Source of the DNA: Amoebidium appalachense
Lineage: Eukaryota; Ichthyosporea
DNA length: 64,000 nucleotides
NCBI GenBank assembly: GCA_963693365.1
Contig: CAVNZM010000016.1
Location: 2,046,001 to 2,110,000 of the forward strand
Direction of reading: 5' to 3'
A program made the position numbers and the translations under genes. Of this stretch, positions 1 to 9,207 are shown one piece after another (positions within the stretch are counted from its first letter, which is position 1; every line of letters begins with the position of its first letter). Under the pieces are notes generated by a model. It saw only the letters and a program-made list of their open reading frames with translations, was not told where the DNA came from and ran no database searches.

Positions 1-108
1 TATCGGCACCTTTCCGCACTCCACTATCACATCCGCACTCGCCACAAGCCTGTGATCCAGCCGACAAGCACCCAAAGTGACCTTCCCACTGAGGAGCAAT
101 AAAAGCCC

Positions 109-1308
109 CTATTTTAGGTTTTCCCGTGCCCAATGTTTGCAGTCCTTGCAGTACCGGTTGTAACAGCGTTCCTCGCTAGAGTACAATCGGGTCAATGAAC
201 GCTTTTGAAACCAAGCGGGCTTGTTCCCGCGGCGGTGAGGACAGTTTGGGCCCTCACATGGTCTAGCTATTTTACTCCAACAGGAGTTGCAGTGCACCTT
301 GCGCCCGCATTTCACCATCCACTTTCTGGTGTCCAAACTGATGGAGCGATGGTGACAGCGACGGCATGTCTTGTAATGCACCCTGCAGTCATCACAGAAC
401 AGTTGTCGGCTCCAATAATGATGTGAACAATTGGAGCATGGTGTCAGTCCCTTGGAACAAACGTCACAGTTTCTTGCAACCACCTCTTCTACCCGTCGAC
501 TGCAACCTTCCCAGCCCCCTGAGCAAGCCGGCAACAAGTCGCATGGGCCGCAATATCCTGAACCAACGAGGTTGTTCCGACTTTTGCAGTTCGGGCACCG
601 TGGAATTTTGGGGCAGGATGAGAGCTCGCAGAACTCACGGGGCTGGGTGGGATCCAACACTTTCCCACACAAGCACGCTGGCAAGGCCCTACATGTTGTA
701 CACAACCCTTCACGGATCCAAGTTTGCTTGCAATTCATGCACCTGGGCGCGCACTGGGAGCACCAGAAACGGGGGCCTACGTCTGTCAGGGTTAGCATTC
801 CATCACTCTCATAGCGCTCCAGTATTTCCTTAGTTCTCACTTCGTGTACTCTGCCGCATAGTTCGTGTAACAGCACATGCTTCTCCAGGCCTGTCCCGTG
901 GGTATGATACACCTCAATTGCAGCAGTGAGATTCGACCCCTGCAAAACCCCAACATCAAGGAAGAATTGATGGTCGTCATAGCACACTCCGTGTTCCAAA
1001 GCCGACTCTCCAACAATCCTCGACGTGGACTCGGGATGATTCTTGCATACAATTTCCAGGCGCCCATCGGCTATTGCGCGTTGAACAATTTCTTTGCCAA
1101 GCTTGTGGCTCGCTCCTTCTCCACCGGTAAATGCACAAGGGCGGTTCAAATTGCTTGTGTGTGCAAAGTGTGGCACCCGCACGGTACCCCTCCGTAAAAC
1201 CACCGGCACTCCACAGTCGCCACATACATACTTGTTTTCTTTGGTAGCCTCCCTTGCACTATACAGAATTCTGTCTTTGAGGTTGCGAGCTATTTTGACC
1301 TTCAGCAT
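109..1308 (-). CDS. CoiA-like nuclease with C-terminal zinc-ribbon repeats
   Basis: Uninterrupted 399-aa reading frame from an ATG at 1308. The N-terminus has the CoiA-type layout: a Cys pair (CGDCG, about residue 29), then a VPHFAH motif near residue 45, then a candidate PD-(D/E)XK core (FLDVGVL followed by AAIEVYH, about residues 115-134). CoiA-family proteins are restriction-nuclease-fold proteins first known from bacterial competence; relatives occur in large DNA viruses and eukaryotic mobile DNA. From about residue 180 onward the protein is dominated by CxxC pairs, consistent with several zinc ribbons, so nucleic-acid binding is likely. It has no introns, unlike the spliced genes further right, and is divergent from the gene at 1370 with only 61 bp between. 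Family call is moderate; the substrate is unknown. Confidence 0.6.
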   Translation of the reverse strand: MLKVKIARNLKDRILYSAREATKENKYVCGDCGVPVVLRRGTVRVPHFAHTSNLNRPCAFTGGEGASHKLGKEIVQRAIADGRLEIVCKNHPESTSRIVGESALEHGVCYDDHQFFLDVGVLQGSNLTAAIEVYHTHGTGLEKHVLLHELCGRVHEVRTKEILERYESDGMLTLTDVGPRFWCSQCAPRCMNCKQTWIREGLCTTCRALPACLCGKVLDPTQPREFCELSSCPKIPRCPNCKSRNNLVGSGYCGPCDLLPACSGGWEGCSRRVEEVVARNCDVCSKGLTPCSNCSHHYWSRQLFCDDCRVHYKTCRRCHHRSISLDTRKWMVKCGRKVHCNSCWSKIARPCEGPNCPHRRGNKPAWFQKRSLTRLYSSEERCYNRYCKDCKHWARENLK

Positions 1309-1369
1309 CTTGCAATTGTACTAGATTATATTTTTCCCGCTCCTTTCTTTTTTCGCTCTTATAGGAGAG
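1309..1369. promoter_or_regulatory. Compact divergent promoter
   Basis: Only 61 bp separate the start codons of the CoiA-like gene (minus) and the gene at 1370 (plus). The interval contains a TATA-like stretch (TAGATTATATTTTT, about 1322-1335) followed by a pyrimidine-rich run. Such tight spacing is more typical of viral or compact mobile genomes than of the intron-rich genes in the rest of the window. Confidence 0.35.
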
Positions 1370-1852
1370 ATGGAGACTGCTCACATAGGAGGCTGTGTAG
1401 CTGCCGGGTGCACAGACCCTGAGCTTACACAGGCTCCACACACACCCCCTGGTGACCAGACACTGCATCCACAAATGGTGCCTGCCGACTGGCGCGACAC
1501 CGAGCTCATTGGGTATCTGCGCACATGGATTGGGCGTGTGGAAGGGACCAGAAAGTACATTGTAAAAATGTGGGACGTCACCATGGGTGCGTACAGGCCC
1601 AGAATCATATCCGCAGCTGCCATGCGCTGTACATTACAGGGTTACTGTGTGGAGTGGCATGACGGATCCCGCAGCAGAAAGTACACAGGCACCAACTTCT
1701 TGCGCGGGCCACACATGCCCCGCTACTCGAAGGCAGCCGTGTATGCCAGCTTGGGGGTGCGCCCGGGGCGGGTGGTGCGCCGCAGGAACAAACGACATTC
1801 GTGTCGATGTATTATATGCTGTCCATCGACACGTGTGCGGTCTCTGCAATGA
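1370..1852 (+). CDS. Hypothetical 160-aa basic protein
   Basis: ATG at 1370, stop at 1850-1852, 160 codons. I do not recognise a family. The middle (about residues 40-125) is hydrophilic with several Trp and Arg residues; the end is Arg- and Cys-rich. An AATAAA polyadenylation-like signal lies about 47 nt after the stop, just before a poly-G run at 1918-1949. It is divergent from the CoiA-like gene and precedes the nuclease-like gene at 1993 on the same strand. Opposite-strand frames over this stretch are also open, so coding status is likely rather than certain. Confidence 0.45.
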   Translation: METAHIGGCVAAGCTDPELTQAPHTPPGDQTLHPQMVPADWRDTELIGYLRTWIGRVEGTRKYIVKMWDVTMGAYRPRIISAAAMRCTLQGYCVEWHDGSRSRKYTGTNFLRGPHMPRYSKAAVYASLGVRPGRVVRRRNKRHSCRCIICCPSTRVRSLQ

Positions 1853-1914
1853 TGCGGGCAAGGTCTTGGACTTTGATGCAAGTTGTCTGGTCGATGATCA
1901 ATAAAATGACCCCG

Positions 1915-1917
<3 letters not shown>

Positions 1918-1949
<32 letters not shown>
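1918..1949 (+). repeat. Poly-G tract of about 31 nt
   Basis: Uninterrupted G homopolymer between two intronless genes. It is one of dozens of long G or C homopolymers in this window. Confidence 0.9.
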
Positions 1950-1951
<2 letters not shown>

Positions 1952-1992
1952 CGTGACGAGAGGCCCGCGTTTTTTTCTGCGCACTGTATAGG

Positions 1993-2349
1993 ATGTCTGC
2001 GGTAGGCTACGACGAGGCGTTCGTGCGCGAGCGACTGGCCGAGCTCGAGGACGGGGTGTGCGGGGTGCCCACACGGGCCGGCCGGATCGACGTGCTGACG
2101 AGCACGCAGGTCATCGAGGTCCAGCGCGCGTCGCAGTGGAAGACGGCGATCGGAAACGTGCTCGCATACAGCCACTACTACCCCGACCGCCAGCCGAGGA
2201 TCCACCTGTTCGACTATGCGCCGGCAGACGTGTACAGGATTGCCGTGCAAACCATCACGTCGCTCAACATCACGCTTACAACCGAAGAGGACACGTTGCA
2301 GCTGATTTGGGGGGACGACGCGGGCAAAGACGTAAAAGACGAAAAATAA
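1993..2349 (+). CDS. Small PD-(D/E)XK endonuclease-like protein
   Basis: ATG at 1993, 118 aa. The core reads G-RIDVLT, then VIEVQRASQWKTAIGNVLAYS, then PRIHLFD. This matches a compact PD-(D/E)XK family known from giant viruses, fungi and mobile elements, which carries GRID...EVK...WK.ALGQ.LAY...KRIHLF. Here the usual E-x-K reads E-V-Q, so the catalytic lysine position is Gln, although a nearby Lys (W-K) could compensate; activity is uncertain. The stop is immediately followed by AATAAATAAATAA, which holds a polyadenylation signal. GC content is high compared with the flanks. It probably belongs with the CoiA-like gene to one mobile or virus-derived segment. Confidence 0.6.
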   Translation: MSAVGYDEAFVRERLAELEDGVCGVPTRAGRIDVLTSTQVIEVQRASQWKTAIGNVLAYSHYYPDRQPRIHLFDYAPADVYRIAVQTITSLNITLTTEEDTLQLIWGDDAGKDVKDEK

Positions 2350-2454
2350 ATAAATAAGCCACGGGCAAAAAGGTCAAAGCAGCGCAGAGTTTGCCAATAT
2401 CCGGTCAAAGCTAGCGCAAAGTAGTGAACATTCAATAAAGCTAGCGCACACGGT

Positions 2455-2514
2455 AATAGCGCTCATGACCCTACTCTCAAACAACACAGGTGCAAGCGCA
2501 CGCATATCCCCCCC

Positions 2515-2566
<52 letters not shown>

Positions 2567-2675
2567 GCGCCCGGTGATAGCGCTGATGACCCATCTCTCC
2601 AACAACACATGTGCAAGCGCACGGTGATTGCGCTCACGACCCTACTCTCAAACAACACAGGTGCAAGCGCACGCA

Positions 2676-2727
<52 letters not shown>

Positions 2728-2819
2728 GCGCCCGGTGATAGCGCTGATGACCCATCTCTCCAACATGCGCTCATGACCCTTCTCTCAAACAACACAGGTG
2801 CAAGCGCAAGCATTGCCCC

Positions 2820-2850
<31 letters not shown>

Positions 2851-2909
2851 ACACACAAAGCGCCCGGTGATAGCGCTGATGACCCATCTCTCCAACATGC
2901 GCAAGCATT

Positions 2910-2945
<36 letters not shown>

Positions 2946-3098
2946 ACCCCACCCACCCCCCTACACACGCACAAACACAAAGCGCCCGGTGATAGCGCTC
3001 ATGCCCCTTCTCTCACACAACACATGTGGAAGCGCCCGGTGATAGCGCTCATGAGCCTACACTCAAACATAACAGGTGCAACCACACGCATTGCCCCC

Positions 3099-3144
<46 letters not shown>

Positions 3145-3304
3145 ACACACGTACAAACACAAAGCGCCCGGTGATAGCGCTCATGCCCCTTCTCTCACAC
3201 AACACATGTGGAAGCGCCCGGTGATAGCGCTCATGAGCCTACACTCAAACATAACAGGTGCAACCACACGCATTGCCCCCACCCCACCCCCCCCCCCCCC
3301 CCCC

Positions 3305-3351
<47 letters not shown>

Positions 3352-3480
3352 ACACACGCACAAACACAAAGCGCCCGGTGATAGCGCTCATGCCTCTTCT
3401 CTCACACAACACATGTGGAAGCGCCCGGTGATAGCGCTCTTGCGCCTACACTCAAACATAACAGGTGCAAGCACACGCAT

Positions 3481-3518
<38 letters not shown>

Positions 3519-3895
3519 CCCCCCCCACACACGCACAAACACAAAGCGCCCGGTAATAGCGCTCATGCCCCTGCTCTCAAACAACACATGTGGAAGCGCC
3601 CGGTGATAGCGCTCATGACCCTACTCTCAAACAACACATGTGCAAGCGCACGCATTGAACCCCCCCCCCCCCCCCCCTCACACACACACACACACACACA
3701 TGCACACGGTGGCTGCGTATCACCGTGCGCTTGCACCTGTGTTGTTTGAGAGTAGGGTCATGAGCGCTATCACCGTGCGCTTGCACCTGTGTTGTTGGAG
3801 AGTAGGGTCATGAGCGCTATCACCGTGCGCTTGCACCTGTGTTGTTGGCGAGTAGGGTCAATGACATGATCGCTATCACCATACCCTTGCTCATG
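2455..3895. repeat. Minisatellite with poly-C/(CA)n cores and an orientation switch
   Basis: Repeated units built from GTGATAGCGCTCATGACCC, a CTCTCAAACAACACAGGTGC block, GCACGCAT, a poly-C tract (about 15-50 nt) and a short (CA)n, then AAAGCGCCCG. At least seven units run in one direction from 2455 to about 3665. From about 3707 to 3895 two to three units appear as the reverse complement, so the two parts form a large imperfect inverted repeat around 3690. No plausible gene overlaps. Confidence 0.85.
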
Positions 3896-3898
3896 AGC

Positions 3899-3899
3899 G

Positions 3900-3941
<42 letters not shown>
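3899..3941 (+). repeat. Composite poly-C then poly-A tract
   Basis: About 32 C followed directly by 9 A. Similar CnAn (or TnGn) composites recur through the window, several right after splice donors. Confidence 0.8.
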
Positions 3942-3945
<4 letters not shown>

Positions 3946-4000
3946 TCCTCCCATCTACCCGCACAACCCCAACCCCACATTATATCGTGCACCGGGTAAC

Positions 4001-4393
4001 ATGGACGCTGGCGCACCCCTTCCCCCACCCAGCCCATTCGCACCCCCTCCCCCGATCCGCACAAGCCCGCGCAGCACCCCCGGGCCCTCCCCCATCCTAC
4101 TGGCCATCCTGGCCGGCCTGATCCTCTACGTGCTCTGGGACACGTTCAGCCCACGTGTGCGGCGGCGCCTGGCGGTGCTCAAGTGCCAGCGCGCGTGCCC
4201 AATGTGTGCCAGCTGCGGCAGCTGCGTTCCCCGCCGCAAGTGTGCGCACTGCCCCCGCTGCCACGTGTGCGGTGCCAGCCCCGCCCGGTGCGCACAGTGC
4301 CCCGCATGCACGCGCTGCCCGCCCGAGCAGAAGTGCCCGGCGTGCCCCACGTGTGCGCATGCGCCTGCGGTGGTGATCAAGGAGCGCACTTGA
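4001..4393 (+). CDS. Single-pass membrane protein with Cys-rich tail
   Basis: ATG at 4001, 130 aa. An N-terminal Pro/Ser-rich stretch (about residues 1-28) is followed by one hydrophobic segment (ILLAILAGLILYVLW, about residues 30-46), a basic stop-transfer cluster, and then a tail made of CxxC/CPxC units (at least eight Cys pairs). The arrangement suggests a type I/III membrane protein with a zinc-binding or disulfide-rich domain. TTATAT lies only about 20 bp before the ATG. It is followed at 37 bp by another short gene on the same strand. No family was recognised. Confidence 0.5.
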   Translation: MDAGAPLPPPSPFAPPPPIRTSPRSTPGPSPILLAILAGLILYVLWDTFSPRVRRRLAVLKCQRACPMCASCGSCVPRRKCAHCPRCHVCGASPARCAQCPACTRCPPEQKCPACPTCAHAPAVVIKERT

Positions 4394-4429
4394 AGGGTTG
4401 GGTGAGCAGAGATTTTTGTGGCATAGAGT

Positions 4430-4690
4430 ATGGCGTACCGATGGGAGTACAAGCTGAAGGAGGAGCCCGGCAAGGCACCCGTGGTGCAGGCAACTATTGT
4501 GCCGACCGAGGCCACCACCCGGCGGACGCAGATGGAGCAACGAGTATATGCACAAGAGCTTGCGGAAAAGGGCTATATAGATCTGCCCGATGAGTTGGCG
4601 GAGAAGTGTGGATTCAAGAAGTGGGTGCCCAAGAATCAACGACAGACAGCAATTGTACTGCAGAAGATGATGGAGCCTGAGGATGCATAG
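4430..4690 (+). CDS. Hypothetical 86-aa soluble protein
   Basis: ATG at 4430, stop at 4690. The protein is charged and hydrophilic (MAYRWEYKLKEEPG start, MMEPEDA end), with no Cys and no membrane segment. I do not recognise it. Its amino-acid use looks protein-like and it sits 37 bp after the membrane-protein gene in the same direction, so the two could be expressed together. It ends just before repeat-rich DNA. Confidence 0.45.
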   Translation: MAYRWEYKLKEEPGKAPVVQATIVPTEATTRRTQMEQRVYAQELAEKGYIDLPDELAEKCGFKKWVPKNQRQTAIVLQKMMEPEDA

Positions 4691-4727
4691 AGACCTACAC
4701 AAGCCAAAGGATGAATGGACTCACACC

Positions 4728-4799
4728 ACAAACATGGAAAATGTAAATGACGAGAGAATCTCCACAAACATGGAAAATGTAAATGACGAGAGAATCTGT
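4728..4799 (+). repeat. 36-bp tandem duplication
   Basis: Two adjacent copies of a 36-bp unit beginning ACAAACATGGAAAATGTAAA and ending GAGAGAATCT. No coding role seen. Confidence 0.8.
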
Positions 4800-4891
4800 T
4801 GGGATGTTTAATTTTGATGAGCTGGAGTCTATCTCCCCCCCCCTCCCCCTCCCCTACACCGTTCAATGAAAACTTGGTAGCATGTGTATCA

Positions 4892-5129
<238 letters not shown>

Positions 5130-5365
5130 CAATGTACGTGCCAGTGTGCTCGTACACAGATTGAAAAGGAGACTTGGGGTATATTAAATGGAGTCTCTCC
5201 CGCTACCACGGGCAAATACATTCAATAGTCATTACGGAAACTTGGTACTGTTACCGGGCAAATACAATATACATGAAAATTTGGATAAGATTGAAGCAGA
5301 TCACATTCGAATAAACATTACAGAAAACTTGGTATGAAAACTTTGTACCACGTCTTTCCTCCACC

Positions 5366-5640
5366 ACACCCATCACAAACCCTAAGTAAGATGTGAATGT
5401 GGGGCCTACCCGCCGCCACCACCACAACTACGTTTCCCCCACCGCACCCACCACAAACCCTAAGTAAGATGTGAATGTGGGGCCTACCCGCCGCCACCAC
5501 CACAACTACGTTTCCCCCACCGCACCCACCACAAACCCTAAGTAAGATGTGAATGTGGGGCCTACCCGCCGCCACCACCACAACTACGTTTCCCCCACCG
5601 CACCCACCACAAACCATGTGTGGTCTACCCACTCAAAAGC
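5366..5640. repeat. 78-bp tandem repeat, three full copies
   Basis: Unit starts CTAAGTAAGATGTGAATGTG (5382, 5460 and 5538; exact 78-bp period) and contains CCGCCGCCACCACCACAAC. A partial fourth copy follows. Because 78 is divisible by three, the minus strand shows an open frame with a 26-residue repeat, but it lies just past the JmjC stop codon, so I treat it as 3' flank or UTR. Confidence 0.85.
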
Positions 5641-5966
5641 TCCTCCTCGAACTGCTCAAGCTCCTCCTCGAACTGCTCGATGTCAGCCTTGTACTTCTCT
5701 CTCAGCTTTTTCCACTGTGCATGGGACACCTGTGGGTTGATAGTTGGGTGTAAGTAGTAGTCCAGCCAGGTGATTTGTTTATGCAAGGCTCAGACATCAC
5801 TGTATGCCATTACCTCAAACACACCCACGCACCCACCAATACACCACCATGGCACACACCCACAGGAAACGAACTCCTACGTGTGGACCAGGTCAAGAAA
5901 AACTCTGCAAGGACTCAAAAAACCGTTTTTACGAACCCCTACATGTAATTGTGAATGCTAGGGCAT

Positions 5967-6020
<54 letters not shown>

Positions 6021-6065
6021 GTGTTTTTTTGTTTGTTGTTTTTTTTGGTTTGTTTTTTTTGGTTT

Positions 6066-6106
<41 letters not shown>

Positions 6107-8505
6107 GGGGGGGGGGGTACCTCGAAAACGAGTTCCCTGTCAGTGTAGCCACACGTGCATGCCGGGGGGGGGCTTCTTGCCAGCGACCACAAGCCAGTTG
6201 ACCGTGGCAAAATTTACCGCCTCGGCCAAGCTGCTACCAGCAGCATACCCAAAGTGGTATGCTCCAGGCAAGGTGCAGATGACCTCACCGGCGTGCTGAA
6301 CCGTGCGCTGCACGGGGATGCCCTTCTTCATCAAATAACGGGGGTGGATGAACACAGACTGCCCCACCCAAATGTTAGTCATATGAAAACCCGGGTGGTC
6401 GTTTTTGTAAGTGCTTTTTTGGTTCTTGTTCTTCACGTCTGTGTCTACCACTTGTTCTTCACGTCTGTGTCTACCACTTGTTCTTCACGTCTGTATCTAC
6501 CACTCCCTCTCTCCCTCTTCTTGTTCGTCCTCTGTTACTGTGTGTGTGTGGTCGTTTTTTTTTTATTGTTTTTTTTTTATTGTTTTTTTTTTTTTTTTTT
6601 TTTTGGTGGGGGGCCTACCTTATGCTGTGTGACTTTCTTACAGATACCGGCCCCCGAAAGCTCAAGTCTCTCGTGGATATCCTCGAGGATAGACGTAACC
6701 TGTTCCTCGTACTCTGCACTGATCACGAACCAGATTTTCTCTCCTGGCCCACGGACCATGATGTTGACACTCCCAAGTAGAAGGTCTTCTGTGTGGAGCA
6801 CAATCGGACCCCCAGTCGTGACACTGCAAAGAGGCATGGGATTAGTTGGGGCTAAAACAGTAATTACTTCCGACTAGATGTGGCCCAATACATTCCGAAA
6901 AGACCGACCCATACACACACCCAGGATGGTTCTGTGAACATAAGGGGCGTTCTGCAAGCCTGCCTTTTTCCTTTGTTTAATTATTTGTTTTTTTTTTTTT
7001 TTTTGGGGGGGGGGGGGGGGGCATACTTATAGAGCATCGGTGTTGAGATGCCCACACGATCTTTGAATTCTCTTGATACTATTGAGTCAAGCGTCTCCAA
7101 GCTGAACATGTAGTCGATTTCTTTCTTCACCACCTGTCCCTCCTGTTAGTGCCTTCATGTTCACCATTCAACAACACACAGCATGCCTACATATACCCAC
7201 CACAGTGCATCAACACAACATACACTCTCCGCTGCACACCCACGCACGCACGCATGCCTACACAACATACACCCCACGCACGCACGCATCCCTACACAAC
7301 ATACACTCTCCGCACAAACACACGCACGCACGCATCCCTACACAACATACACTCTCCGCACAAACACACGCACGCACGCATCCCTACACAACATCCACTC
7401 TCCGCACAAACACACGCACGCACGCATCCCTACACAACATACACTCTCCGCACAAACACACGCACGCACGCATCCCTACACAACATACACTCTCCGCACA
7501 AACACACGCACGCACGCATCCCTACACAACATCCACTCTCCGCACAAACACACGCACGCACGCATCCCTACACAACATACACTCTCCGCACAAACACACG
7601 CACGCACGCATCCCTACACAACATACACTCTCCGCACAAACACACGCACGCACGCATCCCTACACACACGCACACATGCCTACGCAACATACACTCTCCG
7701 CACAAACACACGCACGCACGCATGCACAACATACACTCTCTGCACAAACACACGCACGCACACATGCACAACATACACTCTCCGCACAAACACACGCACG
7801 CACGCATGCACAACATACACTCTCTGCACAAACACACGCACGCACACATGCACAACATACACTCTCCGCACAAACACACGCACGCACACATGCACAACAT
7901 CACTCTCCGCAAAAACACACACAACATACAAATCTTCGCCGCACACATACGTACCTCACTGGGTGTATGGGTGTTTTTAAGAGGCTTCAGATCTGTTCCG
8001 TAAAGGAACATTGATTTTTCACCATCCGATAGGGAGTCCAACAACCTCCAAAACTCCTCCTCCCCCACCGGATCCCCCTGCCCAATCGTGTTAGCCCCTG
8101 TTCATGGTAACCACATCCTAGTGGTTGCAAATACGCACCTCTGGAATTTGCCCTATGATGTCCTCCCTATAAACGAGGAAGACATCCCTGATGGTGGTAG
8201 CCTCCACCCAAATCCGGGTGTAGGATTTTCTCACTCGTGTGGCCTGAGCAGCCTTTTTCAGCCCCTGCACTACCGGCTCGGGAGGCACGAACTTGACGGC
8301 ACCAGCTGCCCGAAACTCGTGTTCTTTTTCGATTGACAAAACTATCTTCTCCAAGGAGAGCTTTTCTAGATGCATTTGGCGGAGATGTGCTACGGGTACC
8401 TCGTTGAACCCCGCCACCTCCCCAGTCTCAGTGTCTTGTTGTTGCCCCCTGTCCACCTCTCCCGCTTCTTGCTCTGTGTGTGCGTGCGTGTGTGTGCGTG
8501 TGTGT

Positions 8506-8541
<36 letters not shown>

Positions 8542-8628
8542 GCCGAGTGCATACATGCGTGCAGGTGCCTTCCCGTGGTGTGTGTGTGTGTGTGTGTGTG
8601 TCATGCATGCGTGCAGGTGCCTTCCCGT

Positions 8629-8660
<32 letters not shown>

Positions 8661-8686
8661 ATGCATGCGTGCAGGTGCCTTCCCGT

Positions 8687-8718
<32 letters not shown>

Positions 8719-8744
8719 ATGCATGCGTGCAGGTGCCTTCCCGT

Positions 8745-8776
<32 letters not shown>

Positions 8777-8802
8777 ATGCATGCGTGCAGGTGCCTTCCC
8801 GT

Positions 8803-8834
<32 letters not shown>

Positions 8835-8912
8835 ATGCATGCGTGCAGGTGCCTTCCCGTGGTGTGTGTGTGTGTGTGTGTGTGTCATGCATGCGTGCAG
8901 GTGCCTTCCCGT

Positions 8913-8945
<33 letters not shown>

Positions 8946-9164
8946 GGGGGGGAGCCAGGGGGGGGGGGGGGGTTTAGCCGAGTGCATACATGCGTGCAGG
9001 TGCCTTTCCGTGGTGTGTGTGTGTGTGTGTGTGTGTCATGCATGCGTGCAGGTGCCTCCCGTGGTGTGTGTGTGTGTGTGTGTGTGTCATGCATGCGTGC
9101 AGGTGCCTTCCCGTGGTGTGTGTGTGTGTGTGTGTGTCATGCATGCGTGCAGGTGCCTTCCCGT

Positions 9165-9207
<43 letters not shown>

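Noticed and set aside
5318-5632. 104-aa ORF with a 26-residue repeat
   Set aside because: It exists because the 78-bp repeat is divisible by three; it starts past the JmjC stop and has no splice or start support.
7225-7930. CRISPR-like regular repeat array
   Set aside because: The 46-bp units are contiguous with no unique spacers and lie in an intron of a eukaryotic gene; this is a minisatellite.
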